DNA of 64,000 nt, taken from assembly GCF_900116205.1 (NCBI RefSeq), contig NZ_FOZS01000003.1, forward strand, positions 1-64,000, in the 5' to 3' direction. This DNA is from Halostagnicola kamekurae. Lineage in GTDB: Archaea > Halobacteriota > Halobacteria > Halobacteriales > Natrialbaceae. Below are positions 34,597-43,540 of this stretch, one piece after another; position 1 is the first letter of the stretch; every line of letters begins with the position of its first letter. Both the position numbers and the translations under genes were made by a program. The notes beneath the pieces are model-generated. The model saw only the letters and a program-made list of their open reading frames with translations, was not told the origin of the DNA and searched no databases.

Positions 34597-36162
34597 ATGA
34601 ATTTGGCAGACGTTACCGAGGATGGCAGAGAAGGGAACGTGGCCCGCCTCCACGACGAGACAGCCCAACTGCACGGCGACGCCCAGGCCATCGAGTACCA
34701 CGGACGGGCGCGTACCCACGACGACCTGCGGACCGAAAGCGCCCGGTTCGCCGGCGGGCTGGCGGACCTCGGAATCGAGCCCGGAGATATCATGCTCCAG
34801 TACCTCCCGAACTGTCCGCCGTACCTGATCGGCGCGCTCGGTGCGTTCAAGGCCGGTGTCGTCGTCTCGCCGGTCAATCCCCAGTACCGCAAACGGGAAC
34901 TGACCTATCAACTCGAGGATACCGACGCCTCGGTCGTCCTGACCCACGAGGCCGTCGCGCCCCACCTCGAGGAAGCCCTTGAGGCGATCGACCGGGAACC
35001 GGTGATCATCTCGGTCGGCGGCGATAGTGACGACATCCACGCTTTCGACGACGTTCGCGGCGAGGAGCGATTCGTCGAACGGGCCGACGACGACGTGGCC
35101 CTCCTGCCGTACACCTCGGGAACCACGGGCAAACCCAAGGGAGTCCAACTGACTCACCGGAACTTTCGGGCCCAGACGTTCGTGACCCTCTCGCAGGAGC
35201 AGGCGGTCGCGGACGAGGACGTCAGGAGCCTCGTCTGGCTCCCGCTCTATCACATCACCGGCTTCACGCACACCGCCTGGCAACCCCTCGTCCGGGGCGG
35301 CAGCGTCTACCTGCGCAGCGCCGCGAACTGGGACGGCGACGCCGCCATGGAACTGATCGAGACGGAGGAGATCAGCCACTACGTCGGCGTCACCGCGATG
35401 TACGTCGATATGATAAACAGCGAGAAGTTCGGGGCGTTCGACCTGACCAGTCTCGAATCGGTCTCCGAGGGCGGGGCGAAGATGTCCGTCGCCGTCCAGG
35501 AGGAATTCGAGGAGACCGCCGGCGTCGAGCTGTCGGAGGGGTACGGGCTCACCGAAACCACCGGCGCGACCCACACCCAGAGCGGTTCGACATTCGGCCT
35601 CCGCCACGGGACGATCGGCCAACCGACCCGGATGACCGAGGCCGTGATCGTCGACGGAAGCGGCGAGACGGTCGGCATCGGTGAGGAGGGCGAACTCCTG
35701 GTGCGCGGCCCGTCGGTGATGAAAGGCTACCACGGCATGCCCGCAGCAACCGAGGAGTCGTTCACCGAGGACGGCTTCTTCCGGACCGGCGATATCGCCC
35801 GCCGGGACGCCGACAACTACTACGAGATCGTCGACCGGAAGAAGCACATGATCAACTCAGCGGGCTACAACATCTACCCCAGCGAACTCGAGGAGGTGCT
35901 GGCCGAACACGAGGCCGTCGCCGAGGGCGCCGTCGTCGGGATCCCGGACGAGCGGCGCAACGAAGTGCCGAAGGCCTACGTCGTCACCACACCGGGCGTC
36001 GAAGCCGGCGAAGACGTCACGGGCGAGGAGATTACGGAGTACTTCCTCGACAAGGTCGCCTCCTACAAACACCCCCGCGAGGTCGAGTTCATCGAGGAAC
36101 TGCCACGTACTACCTCCGGCAAAATCCAGAAGTACAAGCTCGAGGAGCGAACGGAGGGGTAA
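34597..36162 (+). CDS. AMP-forming acyl-CoA ligase
   Basis: The 521-residue ligase activates a carboxylate to CoA thioester. The P-loop PYTSGTTGKPKGVQLTHRN lies near residue 170, the adenylate motif LSEGYGLTETTGA near 315, VDRKKHMINSAGYNIYPSE near 415, and the catalytic lysine in TTSGKIQKYKL at the end. The length matches medium/long-chain and fadD3-like enzymes. It is divergent from the thiolase-like/DUF35 pair, and may supply the substrate of the acyl-CoA dehydrogenase and hydratase next to it. Compared with the ligase at 12.1 kb it lacks the hairpin insertion in the loop after the adenylate motif. Confidence 0.92.
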   Translation: MNLADVTEDGREGNVARLHDETAQLHGDAQAIEYHGRARTHDDLRTESARFAGGLADLGIEPGDIMLQYLPNCPPYLIGALGAFKAGVVVSPVNPQYRKRELTYQLEDTDASVVLTHEAVAPHLEEALEAIDREPVIISVGGDSDDIHAFDDVRGEERFVERADDDVALLPYTSGTTGKPKGVQLTHRNFRAQTFVTLSQEQAVADEDVRSLVWLPLYHITGFTHTAWQPLVRGGSVYLRSAANWDGDAAMELIETEEISHYVGVTAMYVDMINSEKFGAFDLTSLESVSEGGAKMSVAVQEEFEETAGVELSEGYGLTETTGATHTQSGSTFGLRHGTIGQPTRMTEAVIVDGSGETVGIGEEGELLVRGPSVMKGYHGMPAATEESFTEDGFFRTGDIARRDADNYYEIVDRKKHMINSAGYNIYPSELEEVLAEHEAVAEGAVVGIPDERRNEVPKAYVVTTPGVEAGEDVTGEEITEYFLDKVASYKHPREVEFIEELPRTTSGKIQKYKLEERTEG

Positions 36163-36248
36163 CGCGTGACCGCCGTCGACGTTTCATAGGTCCTCGCGGG
36201 CGGCGGACCGGTCGTCGCTGCCGAGAACCGCGTCGTCTTCTCCATAGA

Positions 36249-37244
36249 TTACGGCGAGGCTTTCTCGAACGAGTAGTAGCGGACGCCGTCGCGCTCCTCG
36301 AACTCGACTCTATCCCGATCGTCGAGCGTTCCTAGGGCCCCGAGCGTGTCTAGCAACTGGGCCGGATACCGGACCTCGCCGGCGCGGTTCCGGGTGATCT
36401 CCCGGGGCGTCGCCGGCCCGACGGCCGTCACCGCCTCGAGGGTCTCCCCCGTGAGCGATTCGAGTTTCGAGCGCGTGTTCTCGATGGCGCTCGCGTAGTC
36501 GGTAAAGACCGGGCCGTGGCCGGGAAAGACCCGATCCACGGCGCGCCCCTCAAGGCGGTCCATCGTGCAGTGGAAGTCGTCGACGGCCTCGTAGGCCCCG
36601 TAGTCGATACCGACGTTGATCGCCCCCGATCGGAACGGCTCGATGAGCGCGTCTCCCGAAAAGAGGACGCGCTCGCCGTTCAAATCCGTCGCCAGGGCGG
36701 CGTGATGAACCTGATGCCCGGGCGTGTGAATCGGCTCGAACTCTCGACCCGAGACGGTAAACGACTCGTCGAACGCGAAGGGAATCGTTCCCTCGGAGGC
36801 GAGCAGGTCGCGGTTGCGCTCGAGCGACGACGTCGCACGCTCAATCTCGCGCTCGATGGCCTCGCCGCGGTAGCCCGCCGAGAGACCGATATTGCGGACG
36901 CCAGCGGCGAGGTCGGCCGGATCGCGCTCGAGTTGCTCGAGGACGGGGCGGGGAGCGTAGACCGTGGCACCGGCCTCGCGTAACAGCGGTATCTGTCCGA
37001 TGTGATCGGTGTGGGGGTGGGTGACGACGACCGCTTCGATGTCCGCGGGATCGTATCCTCTCGTCGCGAGCCCTTCGCGGATCGTCGCTTCGGCGCGCTC
37101 TCGAGGGTCTCCGGCGTCGATCAGGATCGGCGCCGGCTCCTCTATGAGGTAGGCAGCGGCGTGTTTCGGCGGCCACTCGATGTCGAAGTCGATGCGGGAG
37201 ACCTCGCTCGCGGCGCTCGCGCCTCGATCCGTCGATTCACCCAT
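36249..37244 (-). CDS. MBL-fold hydrolase (LACTB2/glyoxalase II-like)
   Basis: The 331-residue metallohydrolase has the motif VVTHPHTDHIGQIPLL near residue 75 (HxHxDH), TPGHQVHHAALA near 170, LFSGDALIEPF near 190, and FPGHGPVFTDY near 240, a complete dinuclear zinc site. The C-terminal ~70 residues form a winged-helix-like tail (TPREITRNRAGEVRYPAQLLDTLGALG) as in LACTB2-type proteins. It starts one base after the stop of the upstream acyl-CoA dehydrogenase (TGAGATG), so the two are an operon. A thioesterase or lactonase role in acyl-CoA metabolism is plausible but not shown. Confidence 0.85.
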   Translation of the reverse strand: MGESTDRGASAASEVSRIDFDIEWPPKHAAAYLIEEPAPILIDAGDPRERAEATIREGLATRGYDPADIEAVVVTHPHTDHIGQIPLLREAGATVYAPRPVLEQLERDPADLAAGVRNIGLSAGYRGEAIEREIERATSSLERNRDLLASEGTIPFAFDESFTVSGREFEPIHTPGHQVHHAALATDLNGERVLFSGDALIEPFRSGAINVGIDYGAYEAVDDFHCTMDRLEGRAVDRVFPGHGPVFTDYASAIENTRSKLESLTGETLEAVTAVGPATPREITRNRAGEVRYPAQLLDTLGALGTLDDRDRVEFEERDGVRYYSFEKASP

Positions 37245-37245
37245 C

Positions 37246-38490
37246 TCAGATGAGTTCGCGGGCGATCGTTCGCTTCTGGATCTCGTCGGTTCCCTCGAAG
37301 ATGCGGAAGACCCGCGCCGAGCGGTAGTTGCGCTCGATCGGCAAGTCCTTCATGAAACCGGCCCCGCCGTGGACCTGCATCGCGATGTCGGCCGCGTCGT
37401 TGGCGAGTTTCGCGCCGCGGAGCTTCGCCATCGACTCCTCCTTGCGGGCGCGCTCGCCGTTGTCCATTTTCCAGGCGGCGTAGCGGTAGAGCTGGCGGAC
37501 CTGCTCGATGTCGGTCGCGAGTTCGGCCAGTTGGAACGACACCCCCTGCCGGTGGCCGATTGGCTTTCCGAACGTCTCCCGGTCGCGGGCGTACTCGACG
37601 GACAGATCGAGCAGGTACTCGGCCGTCCCGACCGCGCCGGCGGCGATGTTGATCCGGCCGCCGCCGATCCAGTCCATCGCGGACTGGAACCCCTTGTCGA
37701 CCTCGCCCAGCACCTGCTCCTCGCCGACGCGGCAATCGTCGAGGTGGATTTCGGCGTGCGTGCCGGGGGTCATTCCCATCGCGCGGTGGATCGTCCCGAT
37801 TTCGTACCCGGGCGTCTCCTCGTCGACGAGGAAACACGTGATCCCGCCGAGGTCGCCGTCTTCGCCGCTCGTGCGAGCGAAGACCATCGCGAAGTCGGCG
37901 TAGGGCGCGTTCGTGATGTAGACCTTCTGACCGTTGATGACCCACTCGTCGCCGTCTTTCTCCGCGGCGGTGCCGCTTCGTTCCGAGTCGCTACGCGACT
38001 CGCTCTTCTCCGCGCGAGTGTCCATGTGGTGGGCGTCGCTGCCGTGGCCCGGCTCGGTCAGCGCGAAGCAGGTCGTGATCTCGCCGTCCATCAGCGGCTC
38101 GAGATACTCCTCGCGCTGGCGCTCGTCGCAGGCGAGCAGAATGGGCGTCGGGCCGCCCGCGCCGCCGAAAATGGCGCTGTGAAAGCCCGGCGGCCGGTTG
38201 GACATGTGTTCGCCGACGATGGCGCGGGTGAGGATATCGACGTCGCCGCCGCCGACCTCCTCGGGCATCGTCATGCCGTAGAAGCCCGCCTCGACGGATT
38301 TTTGGCGGATCTGCTCGACGATATTTCGATACTCGGGGACCTGCCGATGATCCTCGTCGACGATGTGTTTCTCGTAGTCCGCACCGAGGAACTCGTCGTA
38401 CTCGGTCTCGAGAGGCGCGACCTCCTGCTTGATGAATTCGTCGAGCGCCTTCTTGATTTGCACCGCTTCGGACGGTTCGCTAAAGTCCAT
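37246..38490 (-). CDS. Acyl-CoA dehydrogenase with a 48-bp in-frame insertion
   Basis: The product has 414 residues, about 20-30 more than its group. It has CFALTEPGHGSDAHHM near 130, VINGQKVYITNAPYADFAMVF near 180, REMETFGKPI-type RETFGKPIGHRQGVSFQL near 300, VHGGAGFMKDLPIERNYRSARV near 370, and the catalytic Glu in RIFEGTDEIQKRTIA. Between DTRAEK and DGDEW lies an extra SESRSDSERSGTAAEK encoded by 48 bp bounded by 9-bp direct repeats. The loop is before the flavin-contact strand. It starts an operon with the MBL hydrolase and is divergent from the IclR regulator, a probable controller. Confidence 0.93.
   Translation of the reverse strand: MDFSEPSEAVQIKKALDEFIKQEVAPLETEYDEFLGADYEKHIVDEDHRQVPEYRNIVEQIRQKSVEAGFYGMTMPEEVGGGDVDILTRAIVGEHMSNRPPGFHSAIFGGAGGPTPILLACDERQREEYLEPLMDGEITTCFALTEPGHGSDAHHMDTRAEKSESRSDSERSGTAAEKDGDEWVINGQKVYITNAPYADFAMVFARTSGEDGDLGGITCFLVDEETPGYEIGTIHRAMGMTPGTHAEIHLDDCRVGEEQVLGEVDKGFQSAMDWIGGGRINIAAGAVGTAEYLLDLSVEYARDRETFGKPIGHRQGVSFQLAELATDIEQVRQLYRYAAWKMDNGERARKEESMAKLRGAKLANDAADIAMQVHGGAGFMKDLPIERNYRSARVFRIFEGTDEIQKRTIARELI
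37958..38014. repeat. 48-bp insertion with 9-bp flanking repeats inside the acyl-CoA dehydrogenase gene
   Basis: TTCTCCGCG occurs at 37958-37966 and again at 38006-38014, exactly 48 bp apart. The intervening DNA holds the hairpin GAGTCGCTACGCGACTC (37985-38001) and a smaller GCGGC/GCCGC hairpin. The layout looks like a mini-element with a target-site duplication that keeps the frame. Confidence 0.7.
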
Positions 38491-38655
38491 AACTTGCCTT
38501 TCATAACGTCCTACTTAAACGTTACCGTGTGACACAGATTCAATCGGCTCGTAATCGATCCGACGGCGCGTATCGGCTAAATTAGCGTCTGAAACGAACG
38601 AACGCGATTCGACGGGATTTTTTCGGGTTCGATTTCCGTTCATTAGAGCGGAACA

Positions 38656-38663
38656 GTTTTACT
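38656..38663 (+). promoter_or_regulatory. TATA-like promoter of the iclR-type gene
   Basis: GTTTTACT is centred 26 nt before the ATG at 38685 (leaderless spacing). The 194-bp divergent region with the acyl-CoA dehydrogenase gene is where an autoregulating IclR protein would be expected to bind. Confidence 0.45.
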
Positions 38664-38684
38664 GAACTTCGTGGAACACGAATT

Positions 38685-39458
38685 ATGGCAACGACACGCA
38701 CGGACGGAGGAAATCGGGTCGAGGCAGTGGTCAAAACCCTCGATATCCTCGAGGCACTGTGGCAGGCCGATGGAGCCGGCGTAACGGAGCTTACAGAGCG
38801 GACCGGACTCGCGAAGAGTACGGTCCACGCCCACCTGACGACGCTGTGCTCGAAGGGGTACGTGGTCCAGAAAGGCAACGAGTACCGACTGAGCCTTCGA
38901 TTCCTTTCCTTCGGCGAGCACGTCAAACACGCCGAACCACTGTACGAGGCGTCGACCGAGCCCATCGAGGCGCTGTCGGAGCGCACCGGAGAACGGGTGC
39001 TCTGTTCGACACCCCAGAACGGCCTCGGGACGGTCATCAACGTCAGGGAGGGCAGCCGCTCGTTCACGAGCGATATCGACGTCGGAACGCATACCTACCT
39101 TCACAACTCGGCCGGCGGGAAGGCCATGCTCGCGCACTTTTCAGCGGAGCGAGTCGACGAGATTATCGACGAGTGGGGACTCCCCGTCTTCACCGAGAAG
39201 ACGATCACGGATCGAGACGCCCTCTTCGACGAACTCGCCACGGTTCGCGAGGAGGGAATCGCGTATAATCAGGGGGAGTATCTCCACGGGGTCAGTGCCA
39301 TCGCCGCCCCGATTCTGGACAACGACGGGACCGTCTACGGCGCCGTCACCGTCACCGGGCCGGAACACCGACTCGCGAACGAGTGGGAGGAAAACAATCT
39401 CGACAACGAACTGTTATCCACGGCGAACACGATCGAAGTGAACGTGATGTTCTCGTAA
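38685..39458 (+). CDS. IclR family transcriptional regulator
   Basis: The 257-residue regulator has an N-terminal winged helix-turn-helix (about 10-70; VTELTERTGLAKSTVHAHLT then KGYVVQKGNEYRLSLRFLS) and a C-terminal ligand-sensing IclR domain (about 80-250) with NSAGGKAMLAHFS, GIAYNQGEYLHGVSAIAAPI and the closing EVNVMFS. IclR proteins control catabolic operons in response to acids or acyl-CoA-type effectors. It is divergent from the acyl-CoA dehydrogenase/MBL operon and sits at the end of the whole acyl-CoA cluster, so that cluster is its likely target. Confidence 0.92.
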   Translation: MATTRTDGGNRVEAVVKTLDILEALWQADGAGVTELTERTGLAKSTVHAHLTTLCSKGYVVQKGNEYRLSLRFLSFGEHVKHAEPLYEASTEPIEALSERTGERVLCSTPQNGLGTVINVREGSRSFTSDIDVGTHTYLHNSAGGKAMLAHFSAERVDEIIDEWGLPVFTEKTITDRDALFDELATVREEGIAYNQGEYLHGVSAIAAPILDNDGTVYGAVTVTGPEHRLANEWEENNLDNELLSTANTIEVNVMFS

Positions 39459-40424
39459 CCGTTCAGTCGAGGCGAACACGCTCTGTCATGCCCGGTCCCC
39501 GCTGATCGAGACTTCAGCAGCAGACTCGATCTCGAGTCGCAGATTTGATTACACATGTACGACCGTAATACTGGTCAATTCCGTGCTCGACACGGGTCGG
39601 TCCGTCAGCAAACGCTCGAAGACGATCAGTAACGGATGAGCTGGGGCTGTCCACACGGGGGTGGCGTTCATCTGCGCCGTCGACGATCATATCAGCGTGT
39701 GGGGACGACCCGGTCGGCCAGAGCCCGAGTTGCATCTGCTCGCATCGTCTCGCTGTTTGGTGAGGCATCGGCCGTTCCCGTTACCATCATACTCCCATTT
39801 AATCGGTATTCGCCACGCGATACTTCTCTTATTTTCCGATATTTATATTATTAATGTAGATTATAGTCTCGTGAAAAGTTACGTTGCAACTCGATATGGC
39901 GAAATACTGATGGGAAAGGTCCCAGTTAGTATTGTGTATATTCTGAAATGAATCTTGACTCGGGATTCGTTCACGATATCGGGATCGCTGACCGGAAAAT
40001 ATGGGTCACCTACTATCTTCTGCTTCAGGACGCCGAGAAAACCGGTTTCGTGTACTACCGTTTTCACGTTGATGGCTACGGTTCAGTTCTTCTGAGGCGC
40101 AAGCATTGGTGATTCGGTCGATTCCGTCAACCGAAACCGCATGAGTCGGAGGTCTTCTGCTTGCGACGTGCGGTGTCAGTTTTCCTACCCCGTAGGTAAC
40201 TTCACGAAAGCAGCTGAGTTTTCTTGGGGAGTAAGCACATTACTGTGGACTGTACGACCTTAACAAATCATTAAATAGATAATACATAGGAGGAGTGTGA
40301 ATCAGACCATCCCCCAAATTATATTCAGAGTATGACAAATATGGATTCCGGTCGCGTCTCGAGTGACATACCCACGAGAAACCGATCAAAAATCGAACTA
40401 TCCCGCAACGAAATCGCCGTTTCG
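39459..40424. other. 966-bp AT-rich intergenic region
   Basis: No convincing gene is visible. The part 39800-39960 and the part 40240-40330 are strikingly AT-rich for this genome, with stretches such as TATTTATATTATTAATG near 39840. The long spacer separates the acyl-CoA cluster from the glycosyltransferase genes. The only frame worth mention is the 54-codon one at 39948. Confidence 0.5.
39948..40112 (+). CDS. Possible 54-residue protein (doubtful)
   Basis: ATG at 39948 opens MNLDSGFVHDIGIADRKIWV, continues TYYLLLQDAEKTGFVYYRFH and ends VLLRRKHW before TGA. The composition (aromatic-rich, beta-like) resembles a piece of a folded domain. It is preceded by an AT-rich tract that could hold a promoter. 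No family recognised; it may be a remnant. Confidence 0.25.
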   Translation: MNLDSGFVHDIGIADRKIWVTYYLLLQDAEKTGFVYYRFHVDGYGSVLLRRKHW

Positions 40425-41717
40425 TCATCGACCGTGTTTTTCCACCTGGTACCAGCTGGTCTCCCGTCCGACGACATAGCTAACGACCACCTGTACGACG
40501 ACGAGCCCGAACAGCGTCAGTGCCACCGGGACGAGCAGCCACGCCAGATCGAATCCCTCGGTGTCGGCGGTGTAATTGTCTATCCCACGGGTTGTGAGCG
40601 TGATTCCGTAGATGCCGGACAGCCCCATAGCGACGACTCCGGGGTGAGCGAGGGCGACGAGCACGAGCAGCGGGACGGTCACCGAGAGGAGTGAGCCGAC
40701 GGCGAACGTCCCCACGAGTGACAGGAGCGAACTCAGAAACGCGCGGTCGCGGAGATTGCGCCAATCGCTGAGGTGGCGATGACAGACGGAGACGTGGCCG
40801 GATATCCAGCGGACTCGCTGGCCCCACCAGTCACGCAGGGTGTGTGCCGCCTCCTCGTAACAGGGATAGTACAACAGCTCTCGAACCGAGCAGTTGGCCT
40901 GATGACACCGATGGGTGAAGTCCATATCTTCGGTCAGCGTCTCCTCGTCGAACAGGCCGACCTCGTCGAAGACCGAGCGCTCTATCAGAACACTGCGTGT
41001 GCCGACGATGCCGAGTCCGAGGATAGTCCGAGCGAGCTTCTGGGGTAGGAAAAAGAGCAGCAGGTACTCGTAGTATGCCATCGATTCGATCCGTCCCGTC
41101 GGTCGAGGGAGGCTCCGAACCCGCGCGATGTCATGATCTCGTAACGCGGCCATTCCGTGGGCGATCAGCTCCGGGTGCGGTTCCTGATCGGCGTCGAACA
41201 TCGCGATCACGTCGGCATCGCTGCGGTCGATGGCGTCGTTGAGCGCGCCCGCCTTCGATCCCGGCCGACGGTTTTGAATGTACTCGACTCGGTCGTGTTC
41301 GGCGGCCAGCTCGGCGGCTCGAGCGAGAGAGGGCTGATCGTCCGGTTCGCAGATGATCGTGATAGCGAGGTCCTCGTAGGTCGAAGCCACGAGATGTTCT
41401 ACCGACCGGTGCATCACGTCGGATTCGTCGTGAACGGGGACCACCGCCTCGACGGACCGGCCCGCATGGACCAGCGCGTCGGAATCCTCTCGGAACAGCC
41501 CATAGAGATACAACAGCAACGAGGCCGCGAGGATTACGACGGCGACCGCGAACCACACGCGTACGTCGAGGACGGTGTCGAGGAACCAAAACGGGTGTGC
41601 GAACACGATCTCGAAGAACGAAGTCACGTGCTCGACGACACGGAAATCGCCAAGCAACGCTACCGCCGTGAGAACGGCGATACCAGCGGCTGCGAGGTAT
41701 CGGTGGAGGGACGTCAT
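40425..41717 (-). CDS. Membrane-bound GT2 glycosyltransferase
   Basis: The 430-residue enzyme, taken from the ATG at 41717 (another in frame at 41738), has two N-terminal helices, a GT-A catalytic domain and three C-terminal helices. Motifs are VVPVHDESDVMHRSVEHLVA near 95, GSKAGALNDAIDRSDADVIA near 150, the metal-binding DADQEPHPEL, the catalytic TEDMDFTHRC near 260, and the processivity motif QRVRW (WWGQRVRWISGH). QxxRW points to processive synthases of the cellulose/hyaluronan-synthase type or to related archaeal polysaccharide enzymes. The neighbour on the same strand is a flippase-like membrane protein, 95 nt downstream of it in transcription order reversed, suggesting joint action on a cell-surface glycan. 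Confidence 0.88.
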   Translation of the reverse strand: MTSLHRYLAAAGIAVLTAVALLGDFRVVEHVTSFFEIVFAHPFWFLDTVLDVRVWFAVAVVILAASLLLYLYGLFREDSDALVHAGRSVEAVVPVHDESDVMHRSVEHLVASTYEDLAITIICEPDDQPSLARAAELAAEHDRVEYIQNRRPGSKAGALNDAIDRSDADVIAMFDADQEPHPELIAHGMAALRDHDIARVRSLPRPTGRIESMAYYEYLLLFFLPQKLARTILGLGIVGTRSVLIERSVFDEVGLFDEETLTEDMDFTHRCHQANCSVRELLYYPCYEEAAHTLRDWWGQRVRWISGHVSVCHRHLSDWRNLRDRAFLSSLLSLVGTFAVGSLLSVTVPLLVLVALAHPGVVAMGLSGIYGITLTTRGIDNYTADTEGFDLAWLLVPVALTLFGLVVVQVVVSYVVGRETSWYQVEKHGR

Positions 41718-41812
41718 ACCCCAGAGTTGTGATAGCAATACTATAAACTTATAGGTTCAATTGTACGTCCAGAAATCCGGTACGAATCACAGTTTCGTGA
41801 GCCGTTCGAACG

Positions 41813-42853
41813 TCAATGACGGCGATACAGGTTGTCCACGATAACAGCGGCGATGCCGCCACCAACCAGCATTGGGAGCCAGTAGGTCGCTCCCCGATAG
41901 ATGACGACGGCAGCCGTCGCAGCCGTCGTCGCAACGCCAGTCGTAGAGACGACCAGAACGATAAACGCCGTCTCGACGCCGCCGATACCGCCCGGAAGTG
42001 GGAAGATCCCGGCGATACTGGCGACTGGCAACACCACGAGCATCGCCACGAAGGGGACGGTAACACCGATCGACGCCAGCGATATCCATAGACAGATCGC
42101 CAGCGTGAGCCACCCGGCACACGAGAACAGTCCGGCCAGAACGAGAAGTCGCCCATTGCTGGCGATTCGGTCGATAGAAGCGAAAAATCCGTCTATGCGG
42201 TGCTCGATGTCCGCTCGAGTCGGCGTCTCAATACGCGGGACGGTCCGACCGATCCAGCGGGTGATCGGCGGGATTACGGAGAGGACCGTCGCCTCGATCC
42301 GATCGCGGAATCGCCATCCGAGCGTGAGCGCGAGACCGAACCCGGTCAGGAGCACGACGACAGTGAAACTGGCGAGGAGGAGGTTTTGATCGAAGTCGAG
42401 TCCACGCAGGGCGAACAGACCGATACCGACTATCCCCATGCCGATCGAGGGGAAAAAGTGCAGCGTATCGACGCTTGCGATCGCGGCCAGTCCGTTCTCG
42501 TACTCCGTATCTGCGGTCTTCGAGATCAAGAACGCGCTGATGGGTTCACCGCCGGCCTGTCCGAAGGGAGTGACCTGATTCGCGAAGGTCGCAGCGGTGA
42601 ATACGACGATCGACTGGACTCGAGAAATCGGCGTTCCCATCGCTCGCAAGACGGTGTGCAGGCAGAGTCCCCAGGCGGTGAGCCAGAGCGGAATGAAACC
42701 GAGCAAAACGGCGATGACGGCTGGCTGGGCTCGCCGGAGTTGTGCAACGATCCCGTCGATACCGACGACCCACAGCATCAACGCGAGGACGAGTCCGGCA
42801 CCGACGAAGCCGATGAGGATGGACCGCCACTCGAGTAGCCTCTCAGTTTTCAT
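41813..42853 (-). CDS. Flippase-like UPF0104/LPG-synthase-TM family protein
   Basis: The 346-residue integral membrane protein has 7-8 predicted helices, with ATFANQVTPFGQAGGEPISAFLI near residue 95 and LPGGIGGVETAFIVLV near 285. These two Gly-rich segments are the mark of the lysylphosphatidylglycerol synthase transmembrane/UPF0104 family, which includes the archaeal AglD-associated proteins and putative polyisoprenoid-linked sugar flippases. It is upstream of the GT2 gene on the same strand, 95 nt away, so the two probably form one unit for polymer or glycolipid assembly. The exact substrate is unknown. Confidence 0.85.
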   Translation of the reverse strand: MKTERLLEWRSILIGFVGAGLVLALMLWVVGIDGIVAQLRRAQPAVIAVLLGFIPLWLTAWGLCLHTVLRAMGTPISRVQSIVVFTAATFANQVTPFGQAGGEPISAFLISKTADTEYENGLAAIASVDTLHFFPSIGMGIVGIGLFALRGLDFDQNLLLASFTVVVLLTGFGLALTLGWRFRDRIEATVLSVIPPITRWIGRTVPRIETPTRADIEHRIDGFFASIDRIASNGRLLVLAGLFSCAGWLTLAICLWISLASIGVTVPFVAMLVVLPVASIAGIFPLPGGIGGVETAFIVLVVSTTGVATTAATAAVVIYRGATYWLPMLVGGGIAAVIVDNLYRRH

Positions 42854-43540
42854 TGAAGATTCTCACCAGATACCGGCGAGCGTACAGCGCTTTCTAGCGG
42901 TGGATTCTCACTACTCACAGTCGGTGAGTGTCAGCACCCATCTCTTTCGACAGTCGACGGGTTGGCAGACGTGTGCTGGATGCCCCTCTGTGTCGACGTA
43001 AATCTCGGCCCTCGAGCGATCTGTGGTCCGATATGTGCACCAGACGGGTGCGAGAGGACGCTGCGTATGTATCCACGAACCGAACAGTTCCCATATTCAG
43101 CCGATAGGACGGGTCATATTTAAAATTGCTTGGTCCGTAAATCGCTGTAGGAGCTATGGTCTGGATGGTTTCACGTTCCGGATTGGGGAGCGACGACGAG
43201 GCTGTCCTCGTCGCCGACGACGGGCTCGGATACCAGATTTCACTTTGACTCCTCGAAGTGCTCGAGGACCGCATTCGCGGTGACGACCCTTGGTAGTATT
43301 CGATACCGAGTACGGCGCGCCGGCCGAGGAGGTGCCGGTCGTCTGTACCGAGTTCGGTTGGGTCCAGACACCGACGATCACTACGCCGGAACTACCTTTA
43401 CATCGACTCTGGTTCTCACGCAGTTACAGTTGACCGATGACTGCCAAGTAGTTCATCTGTACTTACCGGTCCCATCAACATTTGTTAGCCGATGAGAATT
43501 TTTATAGATCCGATTTTAACAATATGCTCAATGTTACATC
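42854..43540. other. 687-bp intergenic region with a possible coding fossil
   Basis: No intact gene is visible. From 43156 the plus strand reads MVWMVSRSGLGSDDEAVLVA with strongly haloarchaeal codons and stops at TGA. In another frame 43290-43430 reads DTEYGAPAEEVPVVCTEFGW and ends at a stop. The two pieces look like parts of one lost gene, which I cannot identify. The region around 43480-43540 is AT-rich and probably holds the permease promoter. Confidence 0.35.
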
